From positions 2,702,950-2,766,949 of the forward strand of contig NZ_BAAAUN010000001.1 in NCBI RefSeq assembly GCF_039533965.1: a DNA stretch of 64,000 nt, written 5' to 3'. Origin of the DNA: Microbacterium luteolum. GTDB taxonomy: Bacteria > Actinomycetota > Actinomycetes > Actinomycetales > Microbacteriaceae. Of the stretch, positions 8,642 through 18,080 are shown piece after piece (position 1 is the first letter of the stretch; every line of letters starts with the position of its first letter). The notes under the pieces were generated by a model. It had not been told where the DNA came from and ran no database searches. It worked only from the letters and a program-made list of their open reading frames with translations. The position numbers and the translations under genes are program-made.

Positions 8642-9292
8642 TCAATCCCGGTTCAGGAACAGGATGACCGCGTGCACGCGCCGATGCGTGTCGGCATCGG
8701 GAGGAAGGCCCAACGCGCTGTAGATGCGCGACACATGCTGCACGACGGCCTTCTCGGTGAGGAAGAGCGTGGCGGCGATGCTGGCGTTGCTGCGCCCTTC
8801 GGCCACGAGCGCCAGCACTTCCTGCTGGCGAGCCGTGAGGCTTCCCACCGCGCCCTCGGAATGACGAGCGCGTCCGACCATGACCGCGATGACGTCCGGA
8901 TCCAGCGCGGTGCCGCCGCCCGCGACGCGCTCCAGATCGGCCAGGAACGTGTCGACATCGGCGATCCGCTGTTTGAGCAGGTAGCCGACGCGATCCGTCC
9001 CCCGCTCGAGGAGGTCCTTCGCATAGCGGCGCTGGACATGCTGCGAGAGCACGACCACGGCGGTGCCTGTGTGGTCGCGCCGGATGCGGAGCGCCGCGGC
9101 GAGCCCCTCGTCCGTATGGGTCGGCGGCATCCGGATGTCGGTGACCACGAGGTCGGGTCGATGATGCGCGACGGCGGCGAGCATCTCGTCGGCGTCGCCG
9201 ACGGCGGCGACCACCTCGTGTCCGCCCGCCTCCAGGACCAGCTCGAGCCCTCGTCGGATCAGTGCCTCGTCTTCGGCGATGACTACTCGCAC
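8642..9292 (-). CDS. NarL/FixJ-type response regulator
   Basis: This cytoplasmic two-component regulator has an N-terminal receiver domain ([17 protein letters not shown] with the acidic pocket, and phospho-acceptor Asp in VTDIRMPP). Its C-terminal LuxR-type helix-turn-helix spans [15 protein letters not shown] to [11 protein letters not shown]. It is encoded directly downstream of a histidine kinase whose TAG stop lies inside its start region, so the two are translationally coupled. I favour the GTG at 9292, behind GGAGGT; another GTG at 9307 would add five residues. Its targets are not visible. The divergent serine hydrolase and DacB genes beyond the kinase are candidates. Confidence 0.9.
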   Translation of the reverse strand: MRVVIAEDEALIRRGLELVLEAGGHEVVAAVGDADEMLAAVAHHRPDLVVTDIRMPPTHTDEGLAAALRIRRDHTGTAVVVLSQHVQRRYAKDLLERGTDRVGYLLKQRIADVDTFLADLERVAGGGTALDPDVIAVMVGRARHSEGAVGSLTARQQEVLALVAEGRSNASIAATLFLTEKAVVQHVSRIYSALGLPPDADTHRRVHAVILFLNRD

Positions 9293-11034
9293 GGCACCTC
9301 CGTCCACACCGTCGTTCCCCGACCGGGCGCGCTCGAGATGGAGATGGTTCCGCCGATGGCCTCCACACGGTCCGCCAGTCCGCGAAGGCCGGTGCCGGCA
9401 TCCATCGATGCGCCGCCGCGCCCGTCGTCCTCCACACCGAGCCGCAGTCGTCCGTCTTCGAGGACGAGTCGCACGCGCACACTCGAGGCGCGAGCGTGCT
9501 TGACCACGTTCGCGAGGGCCTCGGCGAGCACGAAGTAGATCGTGGCCTCGGCGAGATCACCGAGGCCGGCGTCGCTGACATTCGATTCGAACGTGGTCGA
9601 GATCGGCATGCGATCGGCGAGATCCTCGGCAGCGGCGCTCAGGCCGCGCTCGACGAGGGCAGCCGGCACGAGATCGCGCACGAGCGTGCGCACCTCGGTC
9701 GCAGCGGCGTCGATGTCGACGCGCAGTCGGGTCGCGCGCTCCGCCACGGTCGGAGCGGGAGCGGAGGCGATCTGCTGGGCCTCGAGCGCCAGCAGGACGA
9801 GCTGAACCTGGAGCCCGTCGTGCAGATCGCGCGCGATGCGGCGGCGTTCGAGGTCGGCGGCCTGGACGATGCGCTCCCGCGAACGCAGGAGGGCCCGGCG
9901 ACTCGCCCGCAGATCGACCGTGAGTCGCTCGCGCTCGACCGCGATCGCCACGATCCGTCCCGCGGTGTGCACGAGCTCGGGATCGGTGAGCAGTGCCGCG
10001 TCGTACTCGATCGCGCCGATCGCGCGCCCCTCCAGCGTGATCTCCTGCCAGCCGCGCCGAGGATCCGTGCGGGTCCCATCGGGCGCGGCCCTGCCTTCGG
10101 CATCGAGGAGCATCCCCCGATCCTCCGCCCAGAAGTACAGCCGCAGCGACGGGTCGCCGAGCGTGCGGGCGAGCGCGACCACGAGGGGCTGCCTCGACGT
10201 GTCGGCGGCGCCGAGCCATGTCCCGAGCTCCTCCAGCTCCCCGGTGCGCGCGAACCCGCCGCGCAGCAGCCCCAGCGTGAACGCGATCGGGATGCCGGCG
10301 ACCGCCGCGAACTGCAGCAACCCTCGGACGGCCGGTTCGACATGGAACAGCCTGTCGAGAGCAATCGCGATGAGAGGCAGGAACAGCACGGTGATGATGC
10401 CGTAGGAGAACAGCGGGATCAGCACACGGCGGTGCACGGCATCCGCTCGGCGAAGCCGGCCCCAGAGCACCGCGGCCACGACGAGCATGATCCCCGTCGC
10501 CACGACCGTCTGGACCGTTCCCATGATCGCGACGAGACCCGGAGCGTCGGCGATCGCGAACGGCGGGTACGAGCCCGCAGGGTCCAGCAGGTACTCCGGC
10601 ATCTGCAGGACGAGCGACGTGGTGTAGAGCGCGATCACGAGCGCGCGCGAGAGGCGGTCGGGAAGCCGTCCGGTCGGGAAGGCGAGCAGCAGGTGCACGG
10701 TCGCAGGAAGTGCCAGCGTCGCTCCGATCGCGCCGATGGCGAGGAGCACCGGAACCTCCGTGTTCGCGATGCCACCGATCAGGACCATGAACCCCGCGAC
10801 GACGATGAGGGGTCCCATCCCGTTGCTCGGTCGGCGCAGCCAGGCGATCAGACCGGCGACGACGTAGATGCCGAAGATGATCGGCAGCACAGCCAGCAGC
10901 AGACCGGCCGGTCCGTCGAGCGGCATCAGACCGATCACCGTGATCATCAGCAGCGCCGAGAACAGCGCCACGATGAGCAGCGCATGGTTGAGTGACCGCG
11001 CAAGCGCCGGTTGCACGCGGGGGATTTCGGACAT
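9283..11034 (-). CDS. Membrane sensor histidine kinase (HisKA_3/NarX-like)
   Basis: This 583-residue sensor kinase pairs with the NarL-type regulator encoded just downstream. The N-terminal half holds about eight to nine hydrophobic helices (residues about 15-300), suggesting that it senses something in or near the membrane. A GAF-like stretch follows. The dimerisation box [15 protein letters not shown] carries the phosphorylated histidine, and the C-terminal ATPase has NVVKHARA (N-box) and the G-box VEDDGRGG. The start at 11034 is chosen because GGAAAGG lies five to six bases upstream; more upstream in-frame codons would add a non-hydrophobic leader. It is divergent from the serine hydrolase/DacB pair, so control of cell-wall enzymes is possible but unproven. 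Confidence 0.9.
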   Translation of the reverse strand: MSEIPRVQPALARSLNHALLIVALFSALLMITVIGLMPLDGPAGLLLAVLPIIFGIYVVAGLIAWLRRPSNGMGPLIVVAGFMVLIGGIANTEVPVLLAIGAIGATLALPATVHLLLAFPTGRLPDRLSRALVIALYTTSLVLQMPEYLLDPAGSYPPFAIADAPGLVAIMGTVQTVVATGIMLVVAAVLWGRLRRADAVHRRVLIPLFSYGIITVLFLPLIAIALDRLFHVEPAVRGLLQFAAVAGIPIAFTLGLLRGGFARTGELEELGTWLGAADTSRQPLVVALARTLGDPSLRLYFWAEDRGMLLDAEGRAAPDGTRTDPRRGWQEITLEGRAIGAIEYDAALLTDPELVHTAGRIVAIAVERERLTVDLRASRRALLRSRERIVQAADLERRRIARDLHDGLQVQLVLLALEAQQIASAPAPTVAERATRLRVDIDAAATEVRTLVRDLVPAALVERGLSAAAEDLADRMPISTTFESNVSDAGLGDLAEATIYFVLAEALANVVKHARASSVRVRLVLEDGRLRLGVEDDGRGGASMDAGTGLRGLADRVEAIGGTISISSAPGRGTTVWTEVPCE

Positions 11035-11204
11035 CGGGGCCTTTCCGACGGGCGACGTCTCCCATTGTGGCGCGTCGTCCTCGCGCCGTGGGCCGTCCGG
11101 GACCGATAGGCGACCTATGTCCATAGCGGAAGCCGCCCGTTTCTGGGATCGTCGAGGTGAGCGGTGCGTCATGCCTCATGAGGGAACCGAGCGGGAGGAA
11201 CGTC

Positions 11205-12401
11205 GTGAACCGACACGGAGATCGAGCGCCGCGAGGTCGGCGCCTTCTGCTCGTCGCTGCCGCGCTCGCCGGCGTCGTCGGAGCTGCCGGATGTGCCAGC
11301 CCCGCGCCCGTGGAGCCTGAACCTTCGGCGTCGTCGGCGGTCGTTCGACCGGATGCTCCCACGGGCGAGCTTTCCGAGCAGCTGCAGTCGCAGCTGCAGA
11401 CGTCGCTCGAGGAGACGATGACGGAGTTCGGCGTACCCGGAGCGGCCATGGGCGTCTGGATCCCGGACGAGGGCAGTTGGACGACCGCGTCCGGCCTGGC
11501 GGACATCGAGACCGGCGAGCCCGTCGACCTCGACATGATGTGGCCGATGCGCAGCGTCACGAAGTCGTACACGGTCACGCTCCTGCTGCAGCTGGTCGAC
11601 GAAGGCGAAGTGAGCCTGGACGACACCATCGGGCAGTATGTCGACGGGGTCACCGACGGCGACGTCATCACCCTCCGGCAACTCGCGGAGATGTCCAGCG
11701 GAAACGCGGACTACACCAACGACGACTTCCTCGCCGCCTTCACCGAGGATCCCGATGCGATCTTCACCCTCGACCAGCTGAACGGCTTCATGCTCGGCAA
11801 GCCGGCGCAGTTCGACCCCGGCACCGAGAAGGTCTACACGAACGCCAACACCAACCTGCTCGGTGCCGTCATCGAGGAGGTGACCGGTCAGGAGTTCGCC
11901 GATGTGATCGACGAGCGCATCCTCCAGCCGCTCGGGCAGACCGGTACACGGTACATCGTCGATGCGGCGACCTGGACGGAGCCCCACCCCGTGGGTTACG
12001 CCCCGGGCGAGGGAGGCCTCGCGCCGCAACCCTCGAACCTCTCGATCTTCGGCCCAGCCGGTTCCATGATCACGACACTCGACGACGCCCGTGTGTGGGG
12101 CCAGACGCTTGCGACGGGAGCCCTGCTGGAGCCCGCGACGCAGACGGAGCGCCAGGAGGGGGCGCCCTTGGATGCCGGACCGCCCTACGACATCTACGCG
12201 CTCGGCATGGGCGAGACGGACGGATGGTGGGGGCACAACGGCGAGGGGCTCGGTTTCACGGCCGCCGTGTTCCACGACCCCGAGTCGGGCGCGACCGTCG
12301 CGGTGTTCATGAACGAGTCGAACGTCCCGGATGACGTGCACCCGGCCGACCAGATGTTCCGCCGCGCGGTGGAGATCCTCACGACAGGAGCAGTTCTATG
12401 A
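11205..12401 (+). CDS. Class C beta-lactamase-type serine hydrolase lipoprotein
   Basis: This 398-residue exported lipoprotein has a basic N-terminus, a hydrophobic core and the lipobox VGAAGC. The penicillin-binding fold shows SVTK (S117, K120), YTN (Y211, N213) and HNG (H344), the three catalytic motifs of the class C beta-lactamase/D-alanyl-D-alanine peptidase R61 family (S12). It probably trims peptide stems or related amides outside the membrane; beta-lactam hydrolysis is possible but not shown. The GTG at 11205 is preferred because GGGAGG sits six to seven bases upstream. It overlaps the next gene by four bases (ATGA), so the two wall enzymes are co-translated. Confidence 0.87.
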   Translation: MNRHGDRAPRGRRLLLVAAALAGVVGAAGCASPAPVEPEPSASSAVVRPDAPTGELSEQLQSQLQTSLEETMTEFGVPGAAMGVWIPDEGSWTTASGLADIETGEPVDLDMMWPMRSVTKSYTVTLLLQLVDEGEVSLDDTIGQYVDGVTDGDVITLRQLAEMSSGNADYTNDDFLAAFTEDPDAIFTLDQLNGFMLGKPAQFDPGTEKVYTNANTNLLGAVIEEVTGQEFADVIDERILQPLGQTGTRYIVDAATWTEPHPVGYAPGEGGLAPQPSNLSIFGPAGSMITTLDDARVWGQTLATGALLEPATQTERQEGAPLDAGPPYDIYALGMGETDGWWGHNGEGLGFTAAVFHDPESGATVAVFMNESNVPDDVHPADQMFRRAVEILTTGAVL

Positions 12402-13978
12402 CCGGTAGCGTCCTCCGCATCGGCGCCGCCGCCCTCGCACTGGCTCTCGTCGCGGCGACCGCGGCCGCCTGCACGGCGGATGCCCCTGACCTGACCTCCG
12501 ACGGATCGGTTCCCGGTCTCCCGGACGAGGCGTGGAAGGTCATGAACGAGCCGCAGTACGCCAACGCCCGCTGGATGATCTCGGTGTCCGACCTCGACAC
12601 GGGCGAGGTGCTCATCGACCTCGACGGCGACAAGATGGCGGAGCCGGCGTCGTTCGTGAAGAGCTACAGCGTCGGTGCCGCCTGGCTGAACTGGGGACCA
12701 GACCACCAGATCGTGACGCCGGTCAAACACACCGGCGACGTCGTAGGGACGACGCTGCAGGGCGATCTCGTCCTCGTGGGCAAAGGCGACATCACGTTGG
12801 GCGGGCGGACGAAGGACGACGGCTCCGTCGACTACACGAACCTCGACCACAACGACGCGAATCCTCTGCCGGGCGCGACGCTCACGACCGAGGACCCGCT
12901 GGCAGGCATCGACGACCTCGCGCGTCAGGTCAAGGCGTCGGGAATCGACACCGTGGCCGGCGACGTCGTCGTCGACGACCGCCTCTTCCAGGGCGAGCTG
13001 GCCGGAGAATCGATCACGCCCATCGTCGTGAACCAGAATCTGATCGATGTCCTGGTGACCCCGGGTGAGGCGGGTCAGCCGGCGACGGTGGAGATGACCC
13101 CCGCCGTCGCGCCGTGGCGCATCGTCGGCCAGGTCGACACCGTGGCGGCCGGGGCCGACGCGTCGATCTCCGACCCGGAGTCCGCGCAGCACGGCGAGAT
13201 CACGATCGGCGGCACGATCGCCGCCGACAGCGAACCGGTGCTGAAGGTGTTCGCGCTGGAGGATCCCGCCACCTTCGCGCGCACCGCATTCATCGAGGCG
13301 CTCGGCAGGGCCGGCGTGACGGTGAGCAGCGACCCGGTCGCCGTGAACTCGACGGCGAAGCTGGCGGACACGGAGAGCGTGGACGCGCTGCCCTCGGTCG
13401 CCGAGTTGGCATCGCTGCCGCTCGCCGAGCAGGCCACGTACATCATGAAGATCAGCTACAACCGCGGTGCGCAGACCTACGTCTGCCTTCTGGCCGTCGA
13501 GGCCGGCAAGGATGACTGCAGCACGGGGATGGAGGAGGTCGGCCGGATCTGGTCGGAGGCCGGGCTCGACATCGAGGGGGCGGCACTAGTGGACGGCTCC
13601 GGCCTCAACGGGAACTTCGTCACGCCGGAGAACGCCGTCGCTCTGCAGACGATCATGGCCGAGCGATCCGACGCCGACCGCTGGAAGGCGACCATGCCGA
13701 TCCTCGGGGTCGACGGCTCGCTCGCAGAGGTGCAGCCGGACAGCCCTGCCGCAGGCCACGTCTTCGCCAAGACGGGAACACTGGTCGGCGGCGACGAGCT
13801 CAACGACCGCTTCCGGCTGAACACCAAGGCGCTCGGCGGTGTCATGGAGACCGAGAGCGGCCGGAACCTGGCGTTCATCATCATCATGAACCAGGGGTTC
13901 GCGTCCGAGATCGACGGGGTCTTCCAGGCGAACGACGACGTGGGCGAGGTCGCCGCCAGCATCCAGCAGCACTACTGA
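12398..13978 (+). CDS. dacB: D-alanyl-D-alanine carboxypeptidase/endopeptidase, S13 (DacB/PBP4-like)
   Basis: This 526-residue exported lipoprotein has the lipobox TAAAC in its signal peptide. It carries all three penicillin-binding motifs in S13 order: SFVK (S85, K88), SYN (S353-N355) and KTG (K458-G460). The large insert between the first two motifs is typical of PBP4/DacB. Such enzymes remove the terminal D-alanine or cut cross-links in peptidoglycan, tuning wall remodelling. It is translationally coupled to the preceding serine hydrolase, so the two may act on the same wall substrate. The extended spacing and the class assignment are clear. Its place in a regulatory circuit with the divergent two-component system is inference. 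Confidence 0.87.
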   Translation: MTGSVLRIGAAALALALVAATAAACTADAPDLTSDGSVPGLPDEAWKVMNEPQYANARWMISVSDLDTGEVLIDLDGDKMAEPASFVKSYSVGAAWLNWGPDHQIVTPVKHTGDVVGTTLQGDLVLVGKGDITLGGRTKDDGSVDYTNLDHNDANPLPGATLTTEDPLAGIDDLARQVKASGIDTVAGDVVVDDRLFQGELAGESITPIVVNQNLIDVLVTPGEAGQPATVEMTPAVAPWRIVGQVDTVAAGADASISDPESAQHGEITIGGTIAADSEPVLKVFALEDPATFARTAFIEALGRAGVTVSSDPVAVNSTAKLADTESVDALPSVAELASLPLAEQATYIMKISYNRGAQTYVCLLAVEAGKDDCSTGMEEVGRIWSEAGLDIEGAALVDGSGLNGNFVTPENAVALQTIMAERSDADRWKATMPILGVDGSLAEVQPDSPAAGHVFAKTGTLVGGDELNDRFRLNTKALGGVMETESGRNLAFIIIMNQGFASEIDGVFQANDDVGEVAASIQQHY

Positions 13979-14006
13979 GTCCGCGGCGCCTCCGGGCGGG
14001 CGGTCG

Positions 14007-14702
14007 TCAGCGCTTGACGCCGACGTAGACCGTGTTCGACGAGACCCCGCCGGTGAGGCGGTTGTCGAAGTCCACGACGTGCGCGCGACTGTCGTCGAAG
14101 ACCGCACCGAGCGTCTGCAGGAACTCGTCGTCGGGCGGATCGTCGGACCACAGTGCGAAGACGCCACGGTCGGCGAGGTGCCGCGCGAGAGCGGTGAGTC
14201 CCGCCTCGGTGTACAGGTCGGCGTGGCTCGGGTCGAGCGTGTGCCGGGGCGAGTGGTCGACGTCGAGAAGGATCGCGTCGTGGCGCCGGCCGGGTGCCCC
14301 GCGCATGACGGCGAAGAAGTCGTCGTGGGTCAGCGTCGTCCGGGAGTCGTCCACGAGCTTCGCCGACACCGGCAGCAGCTTCCGCTCGTGCCACCCGATC
14401 ACCGCGGGGAGCGCGTCGATCACCTCGAGTCGCGCCACGCGCGCATCGCCGAGCGCGGTCACCGCCGTGTAGCCGAGGCCCAGCCCGCCGACGAGCACGT
14501 TCAGGCGGTCACCCGTCGCGGCGGCGAGCCCCAGGGTCGCGAGCTCTTCCTCGGCGACGGTGAAGAGGCTCGACATCAGGTACTCGTCCTCGAGCCTGAC
14601 CTCGTAGATCATCTCGCCCGTCGCCGGGTCCGCGCGACGGCGGAGCATGAGCTCGCCCATCCGCGTCTTCTGCCAGTCCAGCTCTTCATACCGTGCGATC
14701 AT
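14007..14702 (-). CDS. Spermidine synthase-like methyltransferase-fold protein
   Basis: This is a 231-residue cytoplasmic protein of the spermine/spermidine synthase fold. It has a Rossmann-type nucleotide-binding segment LVGGLGLGYTA (about 80-90), an acidic strand end LEVIDALP and a second conserved block LLDVDHSPRHTLDP. True aminopropyltransferases use a catalytic Asp in a DxxD-like block; here the block is DVDHSP, so the polyamine activity is uncertain and it may be a related methyltransferase-like protein. No putrescine-forming enzyme lies nearby. The ATG at 14702 is chosen because GGAGAGG is positioned nine bases upstream. It faces the DacB gene and is divergent from a DUF1330 protein. 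Confidence 0.72.
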   Translation of the reverse strand: MIARYEELDWQKTRMGELMLRRRADPATGEMIYEVRLEDEYLMSSLFTVAEEELATLGLAAATGDRLNVLVGGLGLGYTAVTALGDARVARLEVIDALPAVIGWHERKLLPVSAKLVDDSRTTLTHDDFFAVMRGAPGRRHDAILLDVDHSPRHTLDPSHADLYTEAGLTALARHLADRGVFALWSDDPPDDEFLQTLGAVFDDSRAHVVDFDNRLTGGVSSNTVYVGVKR

Positions 14703-14830
14703 CGCGGAGCCTCTCCTCGGCAGACGTCCCACCCTACGCGCCCGGTCGCTCCGTGGTCCTCGCTCTGGCCGGATTTCCCCACTTCGACCGATCCGGCCCC
14801 GCGCCGTGGAGCCGGTGGCAGACTGAGCGG

Positions 14831-15130
14831 ATGCCGGTCTACTGGGTCAACACCTTCACGAGCATCCGTGATCCGGAGCGTCTCCGTCTGTACGTCGATC
14901 TCGCCGGTCCGGCGATGCTCGCCGGGGGAGGGCGTTTCATCGCGCGCGGGGAACCGCTCGCCGTGCTCGAGGGCGAGTCGGCGCTGCGCACGACCATCAT
15001 CGAGTTCCCCGACCTCGAAGCCGCCGTCGCGGCGTATCACTCGGACGCCTATCAGCAGGCGCTGCGCACCCTCGGAGACGCGGCGACGAGGGAGATCCGG
15101 GTGATCGACGCGGCGCCACCGGCCGAGTAG
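14831..15130 (+). CDS. DUF1330 family protein
   Basis: This is a 99-residue ferredoxin-like (dimeric alpha/beta barrel) protein. The N-terminal strand MPVYWVNTFTSI and the block TTIIEFPDLEAAVAAYHS match DUF1330, a family of small cytoplasmic proteins of unknown function related in fold to antibiotic-biosynthesis monooxygenases. The ATG at 14831 follows CAGACT by six bases. That is a weak -10 match, but the absence of a ribosome site makes leaderless expression plausible. It converges on a TetR gene two bases away. Confidence 0.75.
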   Translation: MPVYWVNTFTSIRDPERLRLYVDLAGPAMLAGGGRFIARGEPLAVLEGESALRTTIIEFPDLEAAVAAYHSDAYQQALRTLGDAATREIRVIDAAPPAE

Positions 15131-15132
15131 CG

Positions 15133-15726
15133 CTATCCGACCTGCTCGAGCAGCGACTTCGCCACCCGTCGGGCCGCGGGGAACGGGTTCGGGAAGGTCT
15201 CCATCCCGACGGTGACGATGGCGCCCTCGTAGAGCAGCATCAGCGCTTCTGCCATCGCTCGAGCATCCGGCACCCCCGCCTCTGTGCAGAGGTCTTCGAA
15301 GACGTCGAGCAGCCACACCTTCTGGCGCGCCACCTCGGGGAAGACCGGGTGCCCGTCGTGCCCGTCGCCGATCTCGGCGCGGGCGTTGATGGCGCTGCAC
15401 CCCTTCGAGCTGTTGTCGTCCGACCAGGACTCGGCGGCGTCGAAGATGGTCAGGATCCGCTCCACGCCGGGCTCGGGGGAGCGCTCGAGACTCGCCGCCA
15501 CGTGGTCGCGCCATCGCGCGTCACGGTGCTGGAGATACGCGACGACCAGCGTCTCCTTCGAGCCGAACCGGTCGTAGAGGGTCTTCTTCGTGACGCCGGC
15601 GGCCTCCGCGATCGTGTCGACCCCGACCGCGTGGATGCCGCGTTCGTAGAAGAGGTGCGAGGCGGCATCGAGCACCCGGCGGGCTCCGGGAGTGAGGGGG
15701 GCGAGCTCGGGGATCGACTGCTTCAT
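15133..15726 (-). CDS. TetR/AcrR-family regulator of the divergent EamA exporter
   Basis: This 197-residue repressor has the helix-turn-helix DTIAEAAGVTKKTLYDRFGS near residues 36-55. The C-terminal ligand domain includes WSDDNSSKGCSAINARAEIG, typical of a TetR subgroup whose members control exporters and reductases and may use a conserved cysteine. It is divergent from an EamA exporter 32 bases away, and a TATAC/GTATA dyad covers both -10 boxes, so it very probably represses both genes. Its ATG lies six bases after TATACT, indicating a leaderless mRNA. Confidence 0.88.
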   Translation of the reverse strand: MKQSIPELAPLTPGARRVLDAASHLFYERGIHAVGVDTIAEAAGVTKKTLYDRFGSKETLVVAYLQHRDARWRDHVAASLERSPEPGVERILTIFDAAESWSDDNSSKGCSAINARAEIGDGHDGHPVFPEVARQKVWLLDVFEDLCTEAGVPDARAMAEALMLLYEGAIVTVGMETFPNPFPAARRVAKSLLEQVG

Positions 15727-15732
15727 GCGCTG

Positions 15733-15752
15733 AGTATACCAACCTGTATAGT
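15733..15752. promoter_or_regulatory. Face-to-face leaderless promoters with TetR operator
   Basis: The minus-strand -10 TATACT (15738-15733) is six bases from the TetR ATG. The plus-strand -10 TATAGT (15747-15752) is six bases from the EamA ATG. The inverted repeat TATAC-CAACCT-GTATA (15735-15750) overlaps both. A further GGTATAG is present just inside the EamA gene near 15775, possibly a second half-site. Confidence 0.65.
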
Positions 15753-15758
15753 CGAGGG

Positions 15759-16928
15759 ATGAGTAAACAGATCGGTATAGTCTCTGCCTTCCTCACGGTC
15801 GCAGCGGCCACGGCGTTCGTGGTCACCTGGAGCTCCGGGTTTCTCATCGCGGCGATCGCGACCGTCGACGCCGCGCCGGTGACGCTGCTCGTCTGGCGGT
15901 TCGTGCCGCTGGCGGGCGTCCTGCTGATCGTCGCCTTCGCCACCGGGGCCTTCCGCGGCATCACGGTGTCCGACCTCCGCTGGCAGGGGGCCGTCGGCCT
16001 GTTCGCGCAGTTCGGCTACTGCACGGCGACCTATGCCGCTCTCGCCGCCGGCATCGCGACGGGAACGGTCGCCCTGATCGACGCCGTGCAGCCGCTCGTG
16101 ATCGCCCTGCTCGTCGGCCCTCTCCTCGGCCTGCGCGTGCGCGGGGTCCAGTGGATCGGCCTGATCCTCGGGGCGGTCGGCGTCGTGTTCGTCGTGCAGT
16201 CGCAGCTCGGCCAGTCCGACGCGCATCCGCTCGTGTACCTCCTCCTCGCCGTCGCGATGGCGTGCCTGATCGCCGGCACGATCATCCAACGTCGGCGCGA
16301 CCCGAGGACCGCGGTGCTCCCGACCCTGGCGATCCACGCCGCGGTGTCGGCGGTCGCGCTCGTGGTGCTCGCCGCCGCGACGGGCACCCTCCTGCCGCCC
16401 GCGTCGGCATCCTTCTGGGTGGCGACCGCGCTCGCCGCGGCGTTCCCGACGCTCGCGGCGTACGGGCTCTACTGGTGGTTGCTGCGCAGGGTCGGCATCA
16501 CGGCTCTCAACGCCCTGCTCTTCCTCATCGCCCCGTTCACGGCGGTGGCCGGAGCCGTCCTCCTCGGAGAGACGCTGACCGTCGTGACGCTGCTCGGTTT
16601 CCTGCTCTGCGGCCTGGGCGTCGGGATGGTGCTCGCTTCGGAGGCCCGCGCAGGCCGAGCGCGGAGGCCACGGTCAGAGGTGGAGAACGCCCTCGCCCAC
16701 GATGATCCCCGTTCCGGAGATCGTCACCACGGCATCGTCGACCTGCAGCCCGATGCGGCTCGGGCGGCCGAGCGCCGTTCCCTGCTCCACCGTGATCGGG
16801 GCGCCCTCGCGTGCGAGTCCGTCGCGCACGAGGAGTGCGGCGAGCGGACCCGCGGCCGTGCCGGTCGCGGGATCCTCGACGATCCCGACCGTCGGATTGA
16901 AGAACCGCGCGTACGCGTCGATCCCTGA
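15759..16928 (+). CDS. EamA/DMT-family transporter with long antisense-overlapping tail
   Basis: This membrane protein carries ten hydrophobic helices in two EamA repeats within residues about 1-297, a layout typical of drug/metabolite exporters. The divergent TetR gene suggests export of a toxic compound that is also the inducer. Family members usually stop near residue 300, but no in-frame stop occurs until 16928. The last 85 residues or so are polar, arginine-rich and lie opposite the coding sequence of the convergent PhzF gene (255-base overlap). That tail is either a real read-through extension or the result of a lost stop or sequence error. The ATG lies six bases after TATAGT, so expression is probably leaderless. 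Confidence 0.78.
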   Translation: MSKQIGIVSAFLTVAAATAFVVTWSSGFLIAAIATVDAAPVTLLVWRFVPLAGVLLIVAFATGAFRGITVSDLRWQGAVGLFAQFGYCTATYAALAAGIATGTVALIDAVQPLVIALLVGPLLGLRVRGVQWIGLILGAVGVVFVVQSQLGQSDAHPLVYLLLAVAMACLIAGTIIQRRRDPRTAVLPTLAIHAAVSAVALVVLAAATGTLLPPASASFWVATALAAAFPTLAAYGLYWWLLRRVGITALNALLFLIAPFTAVAGAVLLGETLTVVTLLGFLLCGLGVGMVLASEARAGRARRPRSEVENALAHDDPRSGDRHHGIVDLQPDAARAAERRSLLHRDRGALACESVAHEECGERTRGRAGRGILDDPDRRIEEPRVRVDP

Positions 16929-17564
16929 ACCCGGCTCGACGGCGGTCGTGTAGAGGTAGCAGCCTTCGGCGCCGACGTCGGCCAGGAACTCGCGCAAGCC
17001 CGCGGTGTCGGGCTGGGCCGTGTCGACGGCATCCGGGTTCCGCGCGGGAACGAGCAGATGCTCGGCACCCGTGGAGACGACCTGCGCCGCGCGATCGTCG
17101 CCGAGGTCGGTCGCATCGAGCCCGAGGACCGCGGCGAGGGCGCCCCGTCGCTCGCCGGCGACCGCCGTCAGGAACCGCGGCTCCGACTGCTGCATCGTGA
17201 CGACCGCTCGGCCCGCGCGATCGAGGGTGGCGGTGACCGGGAGCAGCTCCTCGCCGATCTGCTGCACGTACTGCCCGCCGTCCTCGTCGAGTCGACCGGA
17301 TGCCGCCAGCCACAGCCACGCGCCCATCGCGTTGTGCCCCGCACCGAGCACTTCGAAGCCGCCGGGGGTGAAGGACCGCAGGCGATGATCCGCGCCGGGC
17401 AGCGTCGGACGCACGAGGAAGGTCGTCTCCGACTGGTTGAACTCGCGAGCGATGGCCTGCATCGTCTCGGTCGTCAGCGCGTCGGCATCCGGGACGAGCG
17501 CGAGCGGGTTTCCCGCGAGGGGAGCGGTGGCGAACACGTCGACCCAGAAGAAGGGCACATTCAT
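16674..17564 (-). CDS. PhzF-family isomerase-like protein
   Basis: This 296-residue cytoplasmic protein has the two-lobed PhzF/diaminopimelate-epimerase fold. The N-terminal motif VDVFATAPLAGNP and the acid E46 in NQSETTFL (the counterpart of the catalytic Glu in PhzF) are present, as is the second-half signature VGIVEDPATGTAAGPLAA. PhzF itself isomerises a phenazine precursor, but most relatives have unknown substrates and no phenazine genes are here. The start at 17564 is set by AGGAGG eight bases upstream; an earlier ATG at 17585 lies before that site. It overlaps the end of the convergent EamA frame by 255 bases. Confidence 0.87.
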   Translation of the reverse strand: MNVPFFWVDVFATAPLAGNPLALVPDADALTTETMQAIAREFNQSETTFLVRPTLPGADHRLRSFTPGGFEVLGAGHNAMGAWLWLAASGRLDEDGGQYVQQIGEELLPVTATLDRAGRAVVTMQQSEPRFLTAVAGERRGALAAVLGLDATDLGDDRAAQVVSTGAEHLLVPARNPDAVDTAQPDTAGLREFLADVGAEGCYLYTTAVEPGSGIDAYARFFNPTVGIVEDPATGTAAGPLAALLVRDGLAREGAPITVEQGTALGRPSRIGLQVDDAVVTISGTGIIVGEGVLHL

Positions 17565-17695
17565 CGACAGTTCCTCCTGGATCATCGGGTGAGTGCTCCC
17601 ATGCTAGGAAGCCCGACACCGCGCGTCTATGCGTCGTGACGTGCGCGGTCCCGCCGGCGTCATCATCGGGCTCGTGGAAGAGCGCGGCTGATCGG

Positions 17696-18040
17696 TCAGG
17701 CGCCGGATGCCGTCAGCTGGTCGTGCAGGTTGAACACCTCGACGAGCGGCGTGGCGGCATGGTCGGCGCGTCCCACGAGCCCGACGAAGAACTCCGCCAT
17801 CGCCGCCTCCCACCTCGCCGCGACAGGAGAGGCGGCAAGGTAGGTACGGGCGGCCTCGTCGTCGTCGGTCTCGTAATAGCCGAAGAGCCGACCGCCTTCG
17901 CCCAGGAAGAGCGAGTAGTTGCGGCGGCCGGAAGCCGCGATCTCGGCGAGCATCTCGGGCCAGACCGGCGTGTGGCGGGCGACGTACTCGTCGACCATTG
18001 CCGGGGCGATCTGCAGCTGAAAGGCGATTCGTTCGGTCAT
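17696..18040 (-). CDS. rhaM: L-rhamnose mutarotase (RhaM family)
   Basis: This is a 114-residue cytoplasmic enzyme that interconverts the alpha and beta anomers of L-rhamnose or a related 6-deoxysugar. The family pattern is clear: an N-terminal strand RIAFQLQIAP, the signature YVARHTPVWPEM with the catalytic histidine, then NYSLFLGEGGRLFGYYE and a C-terminal WEAAMAEFF. AGGACAGG precedes the ATG at 18040. No rhamnose isomerase, kinase or aldolase gene adjoins it, so it stands apart from its pathway. A perfect 14-bp LacI-type palindrome overlaps its -10 region. A second family member lies in the fucose locus at 58450. Confidence 0.85.
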   Translation of the reverse strand: MTERIAFQLQIAPAMVDEYVARHTPVWPEMLAEIAASGRRNYSLFLGEGGRLFGYYETDDDEAARTYLAASPVAARWEAAMAEFFVGLVGRADHAATPLVEVFNLHDQLTASGA

Positions 18041-18080
18041 GTCCTGTCCTTTGCGCGTCGCTCGTGCTGATCGAGGCGGA

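Noticed and set aside
9496..10995. A long plus-strand open frame opposite the histidine kinase
   Set aside because: The kinase motifs and membrane helices on the minus strand are unambiguous; the plus frame is a polar, low-complexity shadow.
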